A DNA stretch of 28,359 nucleotides, taken from positions 1 through 28,359 of the forward strand of contig CAZUCD010000034.1 of the NCBI GenBank assembly GCA_964618855.1, written 5' to 3'. Below, piece after piece: positions 1 to 7,098 of the stretch. The stretch comes from CAZUCD01 sp964618855 (GTDB taxonomy: Bacteria > Sumerlaeota > Sumerlaeia > SLMS01 > JANRJK01). The position numbers and the translations under genes are program-made. Positions within the stretch are counted from its first letter, which is position 1, and each line of letters starts with the position of its first letter. The notes under the pieces are model-generated. The model had not been told where the DNA came from. It made no database searches and was given only the letters and a program-made list of their open reading frames with translations.

Positions 1-415
1 TGCCGCGCCGCTTCTCCGCGATGCGCCGGACCACCTCCGGCATCTTCAGCTCCTCCATCGTGCGGATGACGGTCGGGATGACGCGGAAGACGGCGCCCTC
101 CCCGCGCATGGTGTAGAAGCAGTTCACGCGGAACCGCGCTGCCGCGCCAAACTGGAGCGCGAAGTCCAGCTCCTTGTCGCGTTCGAAGACGCGCCGCTGG
201 TCGTCGTCAAGGATGTCGTAGAGCATCATGTGCATCTGCTCGCGCGAGAGGGTCGGCAGACTCGTGCCGACAACCTCACCGTGCAGGCGGTACATGGGCG
301 GGTCGCCCACGGAGAAGTGGATGTCCGATGCGCCGATCTCCACGGCATGCAGGAGGATCGAGGCCATGTCCGCCCCGCTGGGCACATCGATGGTTCCGCG
401 GGTTTCCTCAGCCAT
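1..415 (-). CDS. pilT: Type IV pilus retraction ATPase PilT, N-terminal part (cut by the left edge)
   Basis: PilT powers retraction of type IV pili at the inner membrane (twitching motility). The frame opens with ATG at 415 and stays open to base 1, about 138 codons. The N-terminal PAS-like domain is recognisable: residues near 25-45 read GASDIHFSVGDPPMYRLHG, matching the family's ASDLHLS..PP..R.dG pattern. Later parts include FRVNCFYTMRGEGAVFRVIP, matching the FR.N.f...g....R.IP pattern. The Walker A and B boxes would lie beyond the left edge, so ATPase motifs cannot be checked and PilB/PilU-type relatives cannot be fully excluded. A modest GGGACG precedes the start. It lies 111 bp downstream of fhs on the same strand. 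It matters for context because a chemosensory operon sits on the same strand further along the window. Confidence 0.85.
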   Translation of the reverse strand, partial: MAEETRGTIDVPSGADMASILLHAVEIGASDIHFSVGDPPMYRLHGEVVGTSLPTLSREQMHMMLYDILDDDQRRVFERDKELDFALQFGAAARFRVNCFYTMRGEGAVFRVIPTVIRTMEELKMPEVVRRIAEKRRG

Positions 416-526
416 TTGAGACGTCCCGTCGAGTGAATCCGCACCTAATCGTCAATGCCGCGATTCCGCGCCCGCGCCCTCGAGGGGACAAACGGAATAA
501 GGCATCGGGGGCGCCGCGAAGGGCGT

Positions 527-2221
527 TCACGCGAGCCCGATGATCTCGCCGTCGTCCGTGAGGTCGATGTCGGCGAATCGCCCGCGCTCCGGCAGGCCCG
601 GCATGAGCTGCATCCGCCCCGTCAGCGCGACGATGAATCCGGCACCCGCGCTCACACGCACCTCCCGCACCGTCAGGCGCCACCCCGTGGGGGCCCCGCG
701 CCGCTTGGGATCATCGGAGATCGAGGACTGGGTCTTCGCCATGCAGATCGGGAGTCCTGCGTAGCCGTGCCGCGCGGCCCACTCGATCCCAGACAGCGCC
801 TCCGGCGAGAAGTCCACCCCGTCGGCGCGGTAGATGGAGCGCGCAACCGCCTCGACCTTCTGCTCGATCGTGTCCGAAAGCCCGTAGCAATACCTGAGTT
901 CGGTCGGAGTGGGCTCCGCGGCCCGCGCGACGGCCTCGGCCAGCTCGGCCGCCCCCGCCCCGCCGGCACGAACGCAGTCGGAGACCGCCACGGGGAGGCC
1001 CAAGGACTCGCCGAACCGGCGCACCTCCGCCAAGTCATCCTCCGAGTCGTCCGAGAACCTGTTCAGCGCGATGACCACCGGCATGCCGAGGCCGATGAGG
1101 TTCTCCGCATGCACCCGCAGGTTCGGGAATCCTCCGGCCACTGTGCCCGGTGCTCCATCCGCGCCCGCGCCATGGTGCCGCAGAGCGCGGACCGAGGCGA
1201 CGAGCACGACGCACGAGGGTTGGAGGCCTCCCATGCGGCACTTGATGTGGACGAACTTCTCCGCGCCGAGGTCCGCTGCGAATCCCGCCTCCGTCACCAC
1301 GTAGTCGGAGCAGCCGAGCGCCATGCGGGTCGCGATCAGGCTGCTGCACCCGTGGGCGATGTTCGCGAACGGGCCGCAGTGCATGAGCACCGGCGCGCCC
1401 TCGGTGGACTGCACGAGGGTCGGGCGAAGGGCATCCCGGAGCAGGGCCATCATGGCCCCGACGCACTTCGTTTCACCCGCGGTGACGGGGGAGCCGTCGG
1501 CGCGCTCCGCCACGATGATGCGGGAGAGGCGCCCGCGCAGGTCCCGTGCGTCCGCCGCAAGCGCAAGGGACGCCATCACCTCGCTGGCCGCCGTGATGTC
1601 GAATCCGCTCTCATGCACAAAGCCGTTCGCCGAACCTCCCCTGCCCGCCTCGATGTTCCGCAGTTGCCGGTCGCATACGTCGAGTGCCCTCCTCCAGCGC
1701 ACGCGCGAGATCCCCAGCTTGTTGCCGTGCTGGACGGCGTTGTCCGTGCACGCCGCGAGCAGGTTGTGCGCGGACGTGACGGCGTGGAAGTCTCCCGTCA
1801 GGTGGAGGTTGATCTCCTCGCGGGGATGGAGTTGCGCGCGTCCCGTCCCGCTCGCGCATCCCTTCATGCCGAACACCGGCCCGAGCGAAGGCTGCCGCAG
1901 GCAGCCGACTGCGCGCCTGCCGGTGTGGCGGAGTCCCTGGACCAGGCCGATGGAAGTGACCGTCTTCCCCTCCCCCGCCGGGGTCGGCGTGATCGCGGTG
2001 ACAAGCACGAGCCGCCCGCGCGGTCCCGCGGCCGTGCGGCGAAGCACGTCCAGGGACACCTTCGCCTTTCCCTTGCCGTGGAGTTCGATTTCCGCGGGAA
2101 GCAGGCCGGCCTCCTGGGCAACCAACTCAAGGGGTGTGGAGCCTGGCACCATGGAGAACCTCTCGGGCTGTGGGATGCTGACCGGTGAATCGTGCCGTGC
2201 GGCGGGGATGCGGGGCGACAT
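527..2221 (-). CDS. fhs: Formate-tetrahydrofolate ligase-like protein (divergent Fhs)
   Basis: Fhs makes 10-formyl-THF from formate, ATP and THF in the cytoplasm, feeding purine synthesis and C1 metabolism. The ATG at 2221 gives 564 aa, close to the usual 555-560, and follows GTGGGGGAG at good spacing; the frame extends further upstream but without support. The ATP loop PTPAGEGKT lies near residues 79-87. The family signatures PSLGPVFGMKG, INLHLTGDFHAV and GPFANIAHG, and the end (MPGLPERG) are all present. Several normally invariant positions differ: REPSLGP is RQPSLGP, GGGYAQ is GTGRAQ, and the VWAKGG stretch reads CVRAGG, losing the Trp expected to stack on folate. The protein is full length and intact, so it is either an active variant or a paralogue with changed substrate use. 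It is transcribed away from the tRNA-Pro/purD block. Confidence 0.88.
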   Translation of the reverse strand: MSPRIPAARHDSPVSIPQPERFSMVPGSTPLELVAQEAGLLPAEIELHGKGKAKVSLDVLRRTAAGPRGRLVLVTAITPTPAGEGKTVTSIGLVQGLRHTGRRAVGCLRQPSLGPVFGMKGCASGTGRAQLHPREEINLHLTGDFHAVTSAHNLLAACTDNAVQHGNKLGISRVRWRRALDVCDRQLRNIEAGRGGSANGFVHESGFDITAASEVMASLALAADARDLRGRLSRIIVAERADGSPVTAGETKCVGAMMALLRDALRPTLVQSTEGAPVLMHCGPFANIAHGCSSLIATRMALGCSDYVVTEAGFAADLGAEKFVHIKCRMGGLQPSCVVLVASVRALRHHGAGADGAPGTVAGGFPNLRVHAENLIGLGMPVVIALNRFSDDSEDDLAEVRRFGESLGLPVAVSDCVRAGGAGAAELAEAVARAAEPTPTELRYCYGLSDTIEQKVEAVARSIYRADGVDFSPEALSGIEWAARHGYAGLPICMAKTQSSISDDPKRRGAPTGWRLTVREVRVSAGAGFIVALTGRMQLMPGLPERGRFADIDLTDDGEIIGLA

Positions 2222-2293
2222 CCGAATCTCCCCCACGTCCTCCGTTCGGGGCGGCAGGGCTGCCCCCGGCTGAAAATCTGCGGCACTATCCTG

Positions 2294-2322
2294 TTGACCT
2301 GTGGGGGGAGCGACACCCACCT
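2294..2322 (+). promoter_or_regulatory. Possible tRNA-Pro promoter
   Basis: A TTGACC hexamer at 2294-2299 lies about 41 bases before the tRNA and resembles a sigma-70 -35 box. The matching -10 region (about 2317-2322) is a poor match to TATAAT, so this is only a candidate. Confidence 0.22.
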
Positions 2323-2340
2323 TCTGCCCTCTCGTTCGGA

Positions 2341-2417
2341 CGGGGTGTGGCGCAGTTGGCTAGCGCGCACGGTTCGGGACCGTGAGGTCGTGGGTTCAAG
2401 TCCCACCACCCCGACCA
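2341..2417 (+). tRNA. tRNA-Pro, anticodon CGG, CCA encoded
   Basis: The full cloverleaf can be drawn by eye. The acceptor CGGGGTG (2341-2347) pairs with CACCCCG (2407-2413). The D arm is GCGC/GCGC with GG in the loop. The anticodon stem CACGG/CCGTG encloses loop TTCGGGA, anticodon CGG, which reads the proline codon CCG. The variable loop is AGGTC, and the T arm GTGGG/CCCAC encloses TTCAAGT. The discriminator is A and the 3' CCA is encoded. CCG decoding suits the GC-rich codon use of the neighbouring genes. No integrase or att duplication is seen next to it. Confidence 0.97.
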
Positions 2418-2441
2418 TCCACTCAAGACGAGAAACACGAG

Positions 2442-2472
2442 CGGCCCGCCAGTGCGGGCCGTTTTCTTTTTT
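2442..2472 (+). terminator. Rho-independent terminator after tRNA-Pro
   Basis: A perfect 8-bp stem, CGGCCCGC (2442-2449) with GCGGGCCG (2454-2461), has a 4-base loop and is followed directly by TTTTCTTTTTT. It lies 24 bases after the tRNA CCA end and separates tRNA transcription from purD. It is the clearest intrinsic terminator in the window. Confidence 0.9.
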
Positions 2473-2522
2473 GCGCCCTAGCCCGGGGACTCGGCAGGCT
2501 TCCCACCAGCCCAGCAGAGGAC

Positions 2523-3806
2523 ATGTCCATGCGCATCCTGCTCGTCGGTGGCGGCGGCCGCGAACACGCCCTGGCCTGGCGGCTCTCCCAGTGTGCATCG
2601 GTCCAGGGCATCGTCTGCCCCGGGGGCAATCCCGGCATCGCCCGGCACGCGCGCGTTGACCTCCCGCCGGCTCGCGCGCCCGAGGACTGGGCTGGCCTGG
2701 CCCGGGAGGAGCGGATAGACTTGGTGGTTGTGGGCCCGGAGGCGCCCCTCGCGGATGGGATCGGGGATGCATTGCGCGCACGCGGGATCCCGTGCTTCGG
2801 GCCGGGAGCCGACGGCGCCGCCCTCGAGGCGAGCAAGGCCTTCACGAAGAAGCTGTTGCTCGACCACAACATCCCCACCGCGCGCGGGGATTGGTTCACG
2901 GACGCCGCGCGCGCCTGCGACTTCGCAGATTCGCTTGGGACGCCCGTTGTCGTGAAGGCCGACGGCCTCGCGGCCGGAAAGGGCGTCACCGTCGCCGCCA
3001 CACGCGAGGAGGCGCACCGCGCGGTCCGGGAGTGCCTGGTCGATGCGCGGTTTGGCGCCGCGGGAAGCACCGTGCTCGTCGAGGAGTGCCTCACGGGGCC
3101 GGAGGTCTCGCTCATCGCACTGGTCGATGGGGAGCGCGTGCACCCGCTCCTTCCGGCCGAGGACTACAAGCGCGCCTTCGATCGGGATGAAGGACCCAAC
3201 ACCGGCGGCATGGGGGCATGCGCTCCGACCCCAGTCATGGACCAGGAAACATACGCGTGGGTGTTCGGCGAAATCCTCCGCCCAACGGTGGATGCACTCC
3301 GTGCGAAGGGGATCGACTACCGGGGGGCGCTCTTTGCGGGGCTGATGCTGACACCGGAGGGTCCCAAGGTGCTCGAGTACAACTGCCGATTCGGCGATCC
3401 CGAGACCCAGGTGCTGATGCCGCTGATCGAGGGCGACTTCGCTGCGGCACTGCTCGCCTGCGCGGAGGGCCGCGACCCGGGACCGATCGGCTTCAGTCCC
3501 GAGCACGCGCTGACAATCGTCCTTGCGAGCGGTGGCTATCCCGGGGAGTTCCGGCGCGGCGTCCCAATCGTCGGTCTCGAGTCGGGCGACCACGGGCCCG
3601 GCTGCATGGTGTTCCATTCGGGCACGGCGCGCGGCGCCGACGGCCAACTCGTCACGGCAGGGGGCCGCGTCGCGTGCGCCACGGCATGGGCGCCGACACT
3701 GGGGGCCGCGAAGGAACGCGCCGAAAACCTTTGCGCGCGGCTCGAGTTTGAGGGCATCTCCAGACGTCGCGACATCGGCTCGCGAGCGCTCAGTCACGGG
3801 GGATGA
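2523..3806 (+). CDS. purD: Phosphoribosylamine-glycine ligase (GAR synthetase)
   Basis: PurD catalyses the second step of purine synthesis: phosphoribosylamine, glycine and ATP to GAR. The ATG at 2523 gives 427 aa, the normal family length, with AGAGGA just upstream; a second ATG at 2529 is possible. The open frame reaches back into the tRNA, but that extension has no start support. Visible signatures are the N-terminal MRILLVGGGGREHALAW, the ATP-grasp segment with VVKADGLAAGKGV, DEGPNTGGMGA (the family signature) and EYNCRFGDPETQ near the metal site, followed by the C-terminal barrel domain. The stop overlaps the pyrR start as ATGA, so the two are translationally coupled. Only about 50 bp separate the upstream terminator from the start. 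Confidence 0.97.
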   Translation: MSMRILLVGGGGREHALAWRLSQCASVQGIVCPGGNPGIARHARVDLPPARAPEDWAGLAREERIDLVVVGPEAPLADGIGDALRARGIPCFGPGADGAALEASKAFTKKLLLDHNIPTARGDWFTDAARACDFADSLGTPVVVKADGLAAGKGVTVAATREEAHRAVRECLVDARFGAAGSTVLVEECLTGPEVSLIALVDGERVHPLLPAEDYKRAFDRDEGPNTGGMGACAPTPVMDQETYAWVFGEILRPTVDALRAKGIDYRGALFAGLMLTPEGPKVLEYNCRFGDPETQVLMPLIEGDFAAALLACAEGRDPGPIGFSPEHALTIVLASGGYPGEFRRGVPIVGLESGDHGPGCMVFHSGTARGADGQLVTAGGRVACATAWAPTLGAAKERAENLCARLEFEGISRRRDIGSRALSHGG

Positions 3807-4471
3807 CGATGGCGGCCAGAAAACCGACTACGAGTGGGAAGGCCAAGGCCCAGCCCAAGCCGGCAAAGTCGCGCGGGCCGGCCAAGGCGCCCAAGGCGGC
3901 GACGCCGAGGGCGTCCAGGAACACGCCGCCCACCGGAATGCCGGGCACGCGCCAGATCATGAGCGCCGTGCAGCTACGCAACACGCTCGAGGCGCTCGCG
4001 GAACAGGTTCACCGCGACTTCCCGGAACCGGCAGGGCTCATGGTGCTCGGCATCCGTACGCGGGGTGCTGTGCTGGCCGAGCGACTCAGGGATTTCCTCA
4101 AGGCGCGCTACAAGGCGCCCGTCGGACTCGGCACCCTGGACATCACGCTCTACCGGGACGACCTGTCCGCCCTCGGGCCGCAACCCAACGTACGGGACAG
4201 CGAACTGCCATTCGACGTCACCGGCGCGAAGGTCATTCTCGTGGACGATGTCCTGTACACGGGGCGAACCATCAGGGCCGCCCTGGACGAGATTGTCGAT
4301 TTCGGCCGCCCCGCCCTCATTCGGTTGCTGGTTCTCGTGGACCGGGGCTGGCGGGAGTACCCGATTCAGGCGGACTACTTCTGCGCCCGGGTCGAAACCA
4401 GGGCAGACGAGTCGGTACAGGTTCTGCTATCCGAGATCGAGGATGAGGATCGCGTCGTCGTCATCGGCTGA
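3803..4471 (+). CDS. pyrR: PyrR-type bifunctional pyrimidine regulator / uracil phosphoribosyltransferase with N-terminal extension
   Basis: PyrR proteins bind pyr mRNA leaders in response to UMP/UTP and carry a type I phosphoribosyltransferase fold. The PRPP loop VILVDDVLYTGRTIRAAL lies at residues 144-161. The family motifs GIRTRGAVLAERL (83-95), GTLDITLYRDDL (110-121) and DRGWREYPIQADY (180-192) are present; the last differs from the usual DRGHRELPI by His to Trp. The protein is 222 aa against roughly 180 for the family. The extra 45 residues are an Ala/Lys/Pro-rich basic tail at the N-terminus. An internal start at Met46 or Met53 would remove it, but the ATGA overlap with purD favours the long form. 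No pyrimidine gene or obvious PyrR target is in the window. Confidence 0.88.
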   Translation: MTMAARKPTTSGKAKAQPKPAKSRGPAKAPKAATPRASRNTPPTGMPGTRQIMSAVQLRNTLEALAEQVHRDFPEPAGLMVLGIRTRGAVLAERLRDFLKARYKAPVGLGTLDITLYRDDLSALGPQPNVRDSELPFDVTGAKVILVDDVLYTGRTIRAALDEIVDFGRPALIRLLVLVDRGWREYPIQADYFCARVETRADESVQVLLSEIEDEDRVVVIG

Positions 4472-4531
4472 ACGCGCTATTGAGAACACATTCTTAGTTG
4501 GGACTTGAGGCTCTGCCGGGACCGATGTTCA

Positions 4532-4556
4532 TTGGGCCCGCGGATCGAGGGCCCAA
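4532..4556. repeat. Perfect inverted repeat upstream of the ABC exporter operon
   Basis: TTGGGCCC (4532-4539) and GGGCCCAA (4549-4556) form a perfect 8-bp stem around a 9-base spacer, ending 27 bases before the ABC ATPase start. There is no T-run after it. An AT-richer stretch with TTGAGA (4480-4485) lies upstream and could be part of a promoter. It could be an operator, an mRNA hairpin or a non-canonical pyrR terminator. Confidence 0.5.
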
Positions 4557-4583
4557 GATGTCAGGGCGTCTGCGGAGGCGGGC

Positions 4584-5528
4584 ATGGGTGAGTCGGTGCC
4601 GGTCATCGAGGTGAGGGACCTGATCGTCGACTACGGCAAGGGCGCCAAGCGCCACCGAGCCGTGAATGGCATCTCATTCGCAGTGGCCCCCGGGGAGTGC
4701 GTCGGATTCATCGGGGCGAACGGCGCTGGCAAGTCCACGACCATGAAGACGCTGATGGGGTTCACCTTCCCCACGAGCGGGTCCGTTTCCATGTTTGGCC
4801 AGCCGTGCGGCACGGCAGAGAGTCGCCAGCGCGTCGGCTACCTTCCCGAGGTGGCGCTGTACTATCCGTTCATGAAAGCCCGCGAGTTGCTGGAGCTCTA
4901 CGGCGGCCTCTCCGGCCTGACGAAGGGCCAGTTGGCGGAGCGCATCCCCTCCACCCTTGCGCGGGTTGGTCTCGAGGGGCGCGGAGAGAAACTCCTGCGC
5001 GAGTTCTCCAAGGGCATGCAGCAGAGACTGGGCATCGCTCAGGCCATCATCGCCGACCCGGAGCTCCTCATCTTCGACGAGCTGTCGAGCGGCCTCGACC
5101 CCGTCGGCCGGTTCGACCTTCGGGAGGTGCTCCTGGAGCTCAAGCGCAGGGGCCGCACGATCTTCTTCAGCTCGCACGAGCTGTCCGAGGTGGAGACGCT
5201 CTGCGACCGGGTCATCATGATTCACCGGGGGCGCGTCGTGACGCAGGCCACCGTGCGCGAGCTCATGAAGCCGTTGAACGTCTTCGAGATCAGCTTCCGC
5301 CTTCCCGATGGAAAGGTGGCCCCTCCCGAGGTCTCCCGCTTCTCACCCGCCCGCGATGGGGAGGTGCTCACCGTGCGCATCCCCGAGGTAGACGCCTACT
5401 CCGCGGCGGTCTCCGCGCTGTCCCAGGCATCCATTGGCATTCAGGCCACATCCTCGAAGATGCGATCCATCGAGGAGTACTTCATCGACCTGGTCCGCCA
5501 GGAGGAGAAGGGGCGCTACGTCTCCTGA
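4584..5528 (+). CDS. ABC transporter ATP-binding protein (ABC-2 exporter type)
   Basis: This cytoplasmic ATPase of 314 aa drives the membrane pair encoded just downstream. Walker A is GANGAGKST (44-52), the signature is the variant FSKGM (141-145), Walker B with the catalytic Glu is LLIFDE (161-166) followed by LSSGLDP, and the switch His is in SSHE (196-199). After about residue 225 comes a 90-residue C-terminal regulatory tail, common in the CcmA/NosF/GldA-like ABC-2 families. GGAGGCGGGC precedes the ATG. The next gene starts 2 bases after the stop. The substrate cannot be read from the sequence. Confidence 0.93.
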   Translation: MGESVPVIEVRDLIVDYGKGAKRHRAVNGISFAVAPGECVGFIGANGAGKSTTMKTLMGFTFPTSGSVSMFGQPCGTAESRQRVGYLPEVALYYPFMKARELLELYGGLSGLTKGQLAERIPSTLARVGLEGRGEKLLREFSKGMQQRLGIAQAIIADPELLIFDELSSGLDPVGRFDLREVLLELKRRGRTIFFSSHELSEVETLCDRVIMIHRGRVVTQATVRELMKPLNVFEISFRLPDGKVAPPEVSRFSPARDGEVLTVRIPEVDAYSAAVSALSQASIGIQATSSKMRSIEEYFIDLVRQEEKGRYVS

Positions 5529-5530
5529 CC

Positions 5531-6307
5531 ATGCGTGGATCGCTGCTCATCGCGAAGAGTGTCCTGATCGAGGCGGTGCGTCGCCGGGAAGTGTACGCCA
5601 TCGTGCTCATCTCCACCCTCATCATTGGGGCGGTAATGACGGTCGACTTCTTCAACGTTGAGGGATTGACGAAGTTCTACCGCGAGATGGCGCTGAAGAT
5701 CATGAGCACGGCGACGGCGCTCACGACGATCGTGCTCGCGGCACGGCAGCTTCCGCGTGAGTTCGAGAATCGCACGATCTACCCCCTCATGGCGAAGCCG
5801 ATAAGCCGGGTGGCGTTCCTCTGGGGAAAGCTGCTCGGGGTGCAGGCTGCCGCCCTGTTCTGCTTCGCACTGTTCATGGCCATCTACGTGGCCGGTGCGA
5901 CGTACCTCGGCACGCCCGTGCCGGCGGCGCTCTTCGCGCAGTACATCTACCTTCAGATGCTCATGATGCTTGTGCTATCGACGTTGTCGTTCTGGCTGTC
6001 GATGCTGTTCAACCTGGACGCAGCGATCACCCTGGCGGCGGTGATGTACTTCGGCGCAAACATCCTGACTTCCGCAGTATCCGAGATTTACGACCACGTC
6101 GGGCGCATCCAGCAGCTCTTCCTGCTCGCCGTGACGTTCCTGGTGCCTCAGCTCACCCTGTTCGACCTCTCCGGCAAGGCGGTTCACTCCTCGGCGTGGG
6201 GCCCCCTTGATGCCGCCGTAATGCTGAAGCTGAGCGCCTACGGGGCTGTGTTTGCGATCGCATACTTCGGGGCGGCCCTGTGGTGCTTCAGGAGGAGGCC
6301 GCTGTGA
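5531..6307 (+). CDS. ABC-2 type permease, first of a paralogous pair
   Basis: This integral membrane protein of 258 aa has about six hydrophobic segments (roughly residues 22-40, 58-72, 103-125, 138-160, 164-183 and 196-212, with a last helix at 236-253). A conserved cytoplasmic stretch at 72-102 contains RQLPREFENRT, YPLMAKPISR and WGKLLG. The downstream permease carries the same elements, so the two probably arose by duplication and form a heterodimer with the ATPase. The start is 2 bases after the ATPase stop. The 3' end encodes RRRPL and also contains AGGAGG, which serves as ribosome binding site for the next gene. The long open frame running back into the ATPase is not part of the protein. 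Confidence 0.88.
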   Translation: MRGSLLIAKSVLIEAVRRREVYAIVLISTLIIGAVMTVDFFNVEGLTKFYREMALKIMSTATALTTIVLAARQLPREFENRTIYPLMAKPISRVAFLWGKLLGVQAAALFCFALFMAIYVAGATYLGTPVPAALFAQYIYLQMLMMLVLSTLSFWLSMLFNLDAAITLAAVMYFGANILTSAVSEIYDHVGRIQQLFLLAVTFLVPQLTLFDLSGKAVHSSAWGPLDAAVMLKLSAYGAVFAIAYFGAALWCFRRRPL

Positions 6308-7098
6308 GCACTCGCCTGGTGCCCCCCGCTGCGGCGATTCGGTTGGTCGCGCGCGGCGTCTTCATCGAGGTCGTGCGGCGGCGGGAGTTCGCCGTGCTTC
6401 TCATCCTCATGGGGGTCTTCGCCCTCGGCGCGATCGTCAGCATGATCGTGGGCATCGAGAACGCCGCGACGGCATCGCTGCTGCTGAACCTTGGCCTGTC
6501 GCTGGCCGCAATCGCCTCGCACGTGCTGGCGGGCCTGACCGCAGCGCGGCAGATTCCCGCAGAGATCGAGGGGCGCACCCTCTTCCCGATGCTCGCGAAG
6601 CCCATCGAGCGAGGCGAGTACATCGTCGGCAAGTGGCTCGCCTCGGCCGTGTGCGGGTGCATCGCATGGACGGCGCTTTTCCTGCTCGCGTGGCTGGCCG
6701 TGCCCAAGCCGATGGGCGCGTACAACTTCACCCTGCTGTGGCAACTGTATGCGCTGATGTGCGCGTCGCTCGCGTTGCTCGCCGCCGCTGGGGTGGCGCT
6801 TTCGCTCGTGGTCCCGCAGGGAGTGAACATCGTCCTCATGGTGCTCGTGGTCGGCGCGTGGGACAAGGTCGCAAACTTCGTCCTCGCCCGCTTCGAGGGG
6901 GATTCCCAGCGCCGCATTGTGCACTGGATGCTCCACTATGTCCCCGACTTCGGTAACCTGAACCTGGTGACACGGTACACCGATGGAATTGGACCGCTCC
7001 CCGCAGGCGACTTCCTCGCGTTGGGCGCGTGGGCGGGGCTCTTCGCCCTGGGCGCGCTGATGGCCGCCGTGTGGGCGATCGAGAGGAGGCCCCTGTGA
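6304..7098 (+). CDS. ABC-2 type permease, second of a paralogous pair
   Basis: This integral membrane protein of 264 aa has a topology similar to the preceding permease. GTG at 6304 is chosen because it overlaps the previous TGA (GTGA) and sits about 8 bases after AGGAGG; an upstream in-frame GTG at 6280 lacks that support. The shared motif at 82-112 reads RQIPAEIEGRT, FPMLAKPIER and VGKWLA, matching the partner residue for residue at many sites. It ends in ERRPL, again over a GAGGAGG sequence used by the following gene. It presumably dimerises with the first permease. The substrate is unknown. Confidence 0.87.
   Translation: MSTRLVPPAAAIRLVARGVFIEVVRRREFAVLLILMGVFALGAIVSMIVGIENAATASLLLNLGLSLAAIASHVLAGLTAARQIPAEIEGRTLFPMLAKPIERGEYIVGKWLASAVCGCIAWTALFLLAWLAVPKPMGAYNFTLLWQLYALMCASLALLAAAGVALSLVVPQGVNIVLMVLVVGAWDKVANFVLARFEGDSQRRIVHWMLHYVPDFGNLNLVTRYTDGIGPLPAGDFLALGAWAGLFALGALMAAVWAIERRPL

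Noticed and set aside
455..2188. Long plus-strand open frame (577 codons) opposite fhs
   Set aside because: It is a mirror of a well-supported Fhs gene in GC-rich DNA; its translation is Arg/Pro/His-rich with no recognisable domain.
2341..2417. tRNA-Pro as an integration site of a mobile element
   Set aside because: No integrase, direct repeat of the tRNA 3' end or foreign-looking gene block is present on either side.
2382..2522. N-terminal extension of PurD through the tRNA and terminator
   Set aside because: The extension translates tRNA and terminator sequence; the ATG at 2523 has a ribosome binding site and gives the normal PurD length.
2478..3797. 439-codon minus-strand frame opposite purD
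   Set aside because: purD signatures on the plus strand are complete; the antisense translation has no family character.
4532..4556. Intrinsic terminator of purD-pyrR
   Set aside because: The stem is good but no T-run follows, so it is listed as an inverted repeat of unknown role instead.
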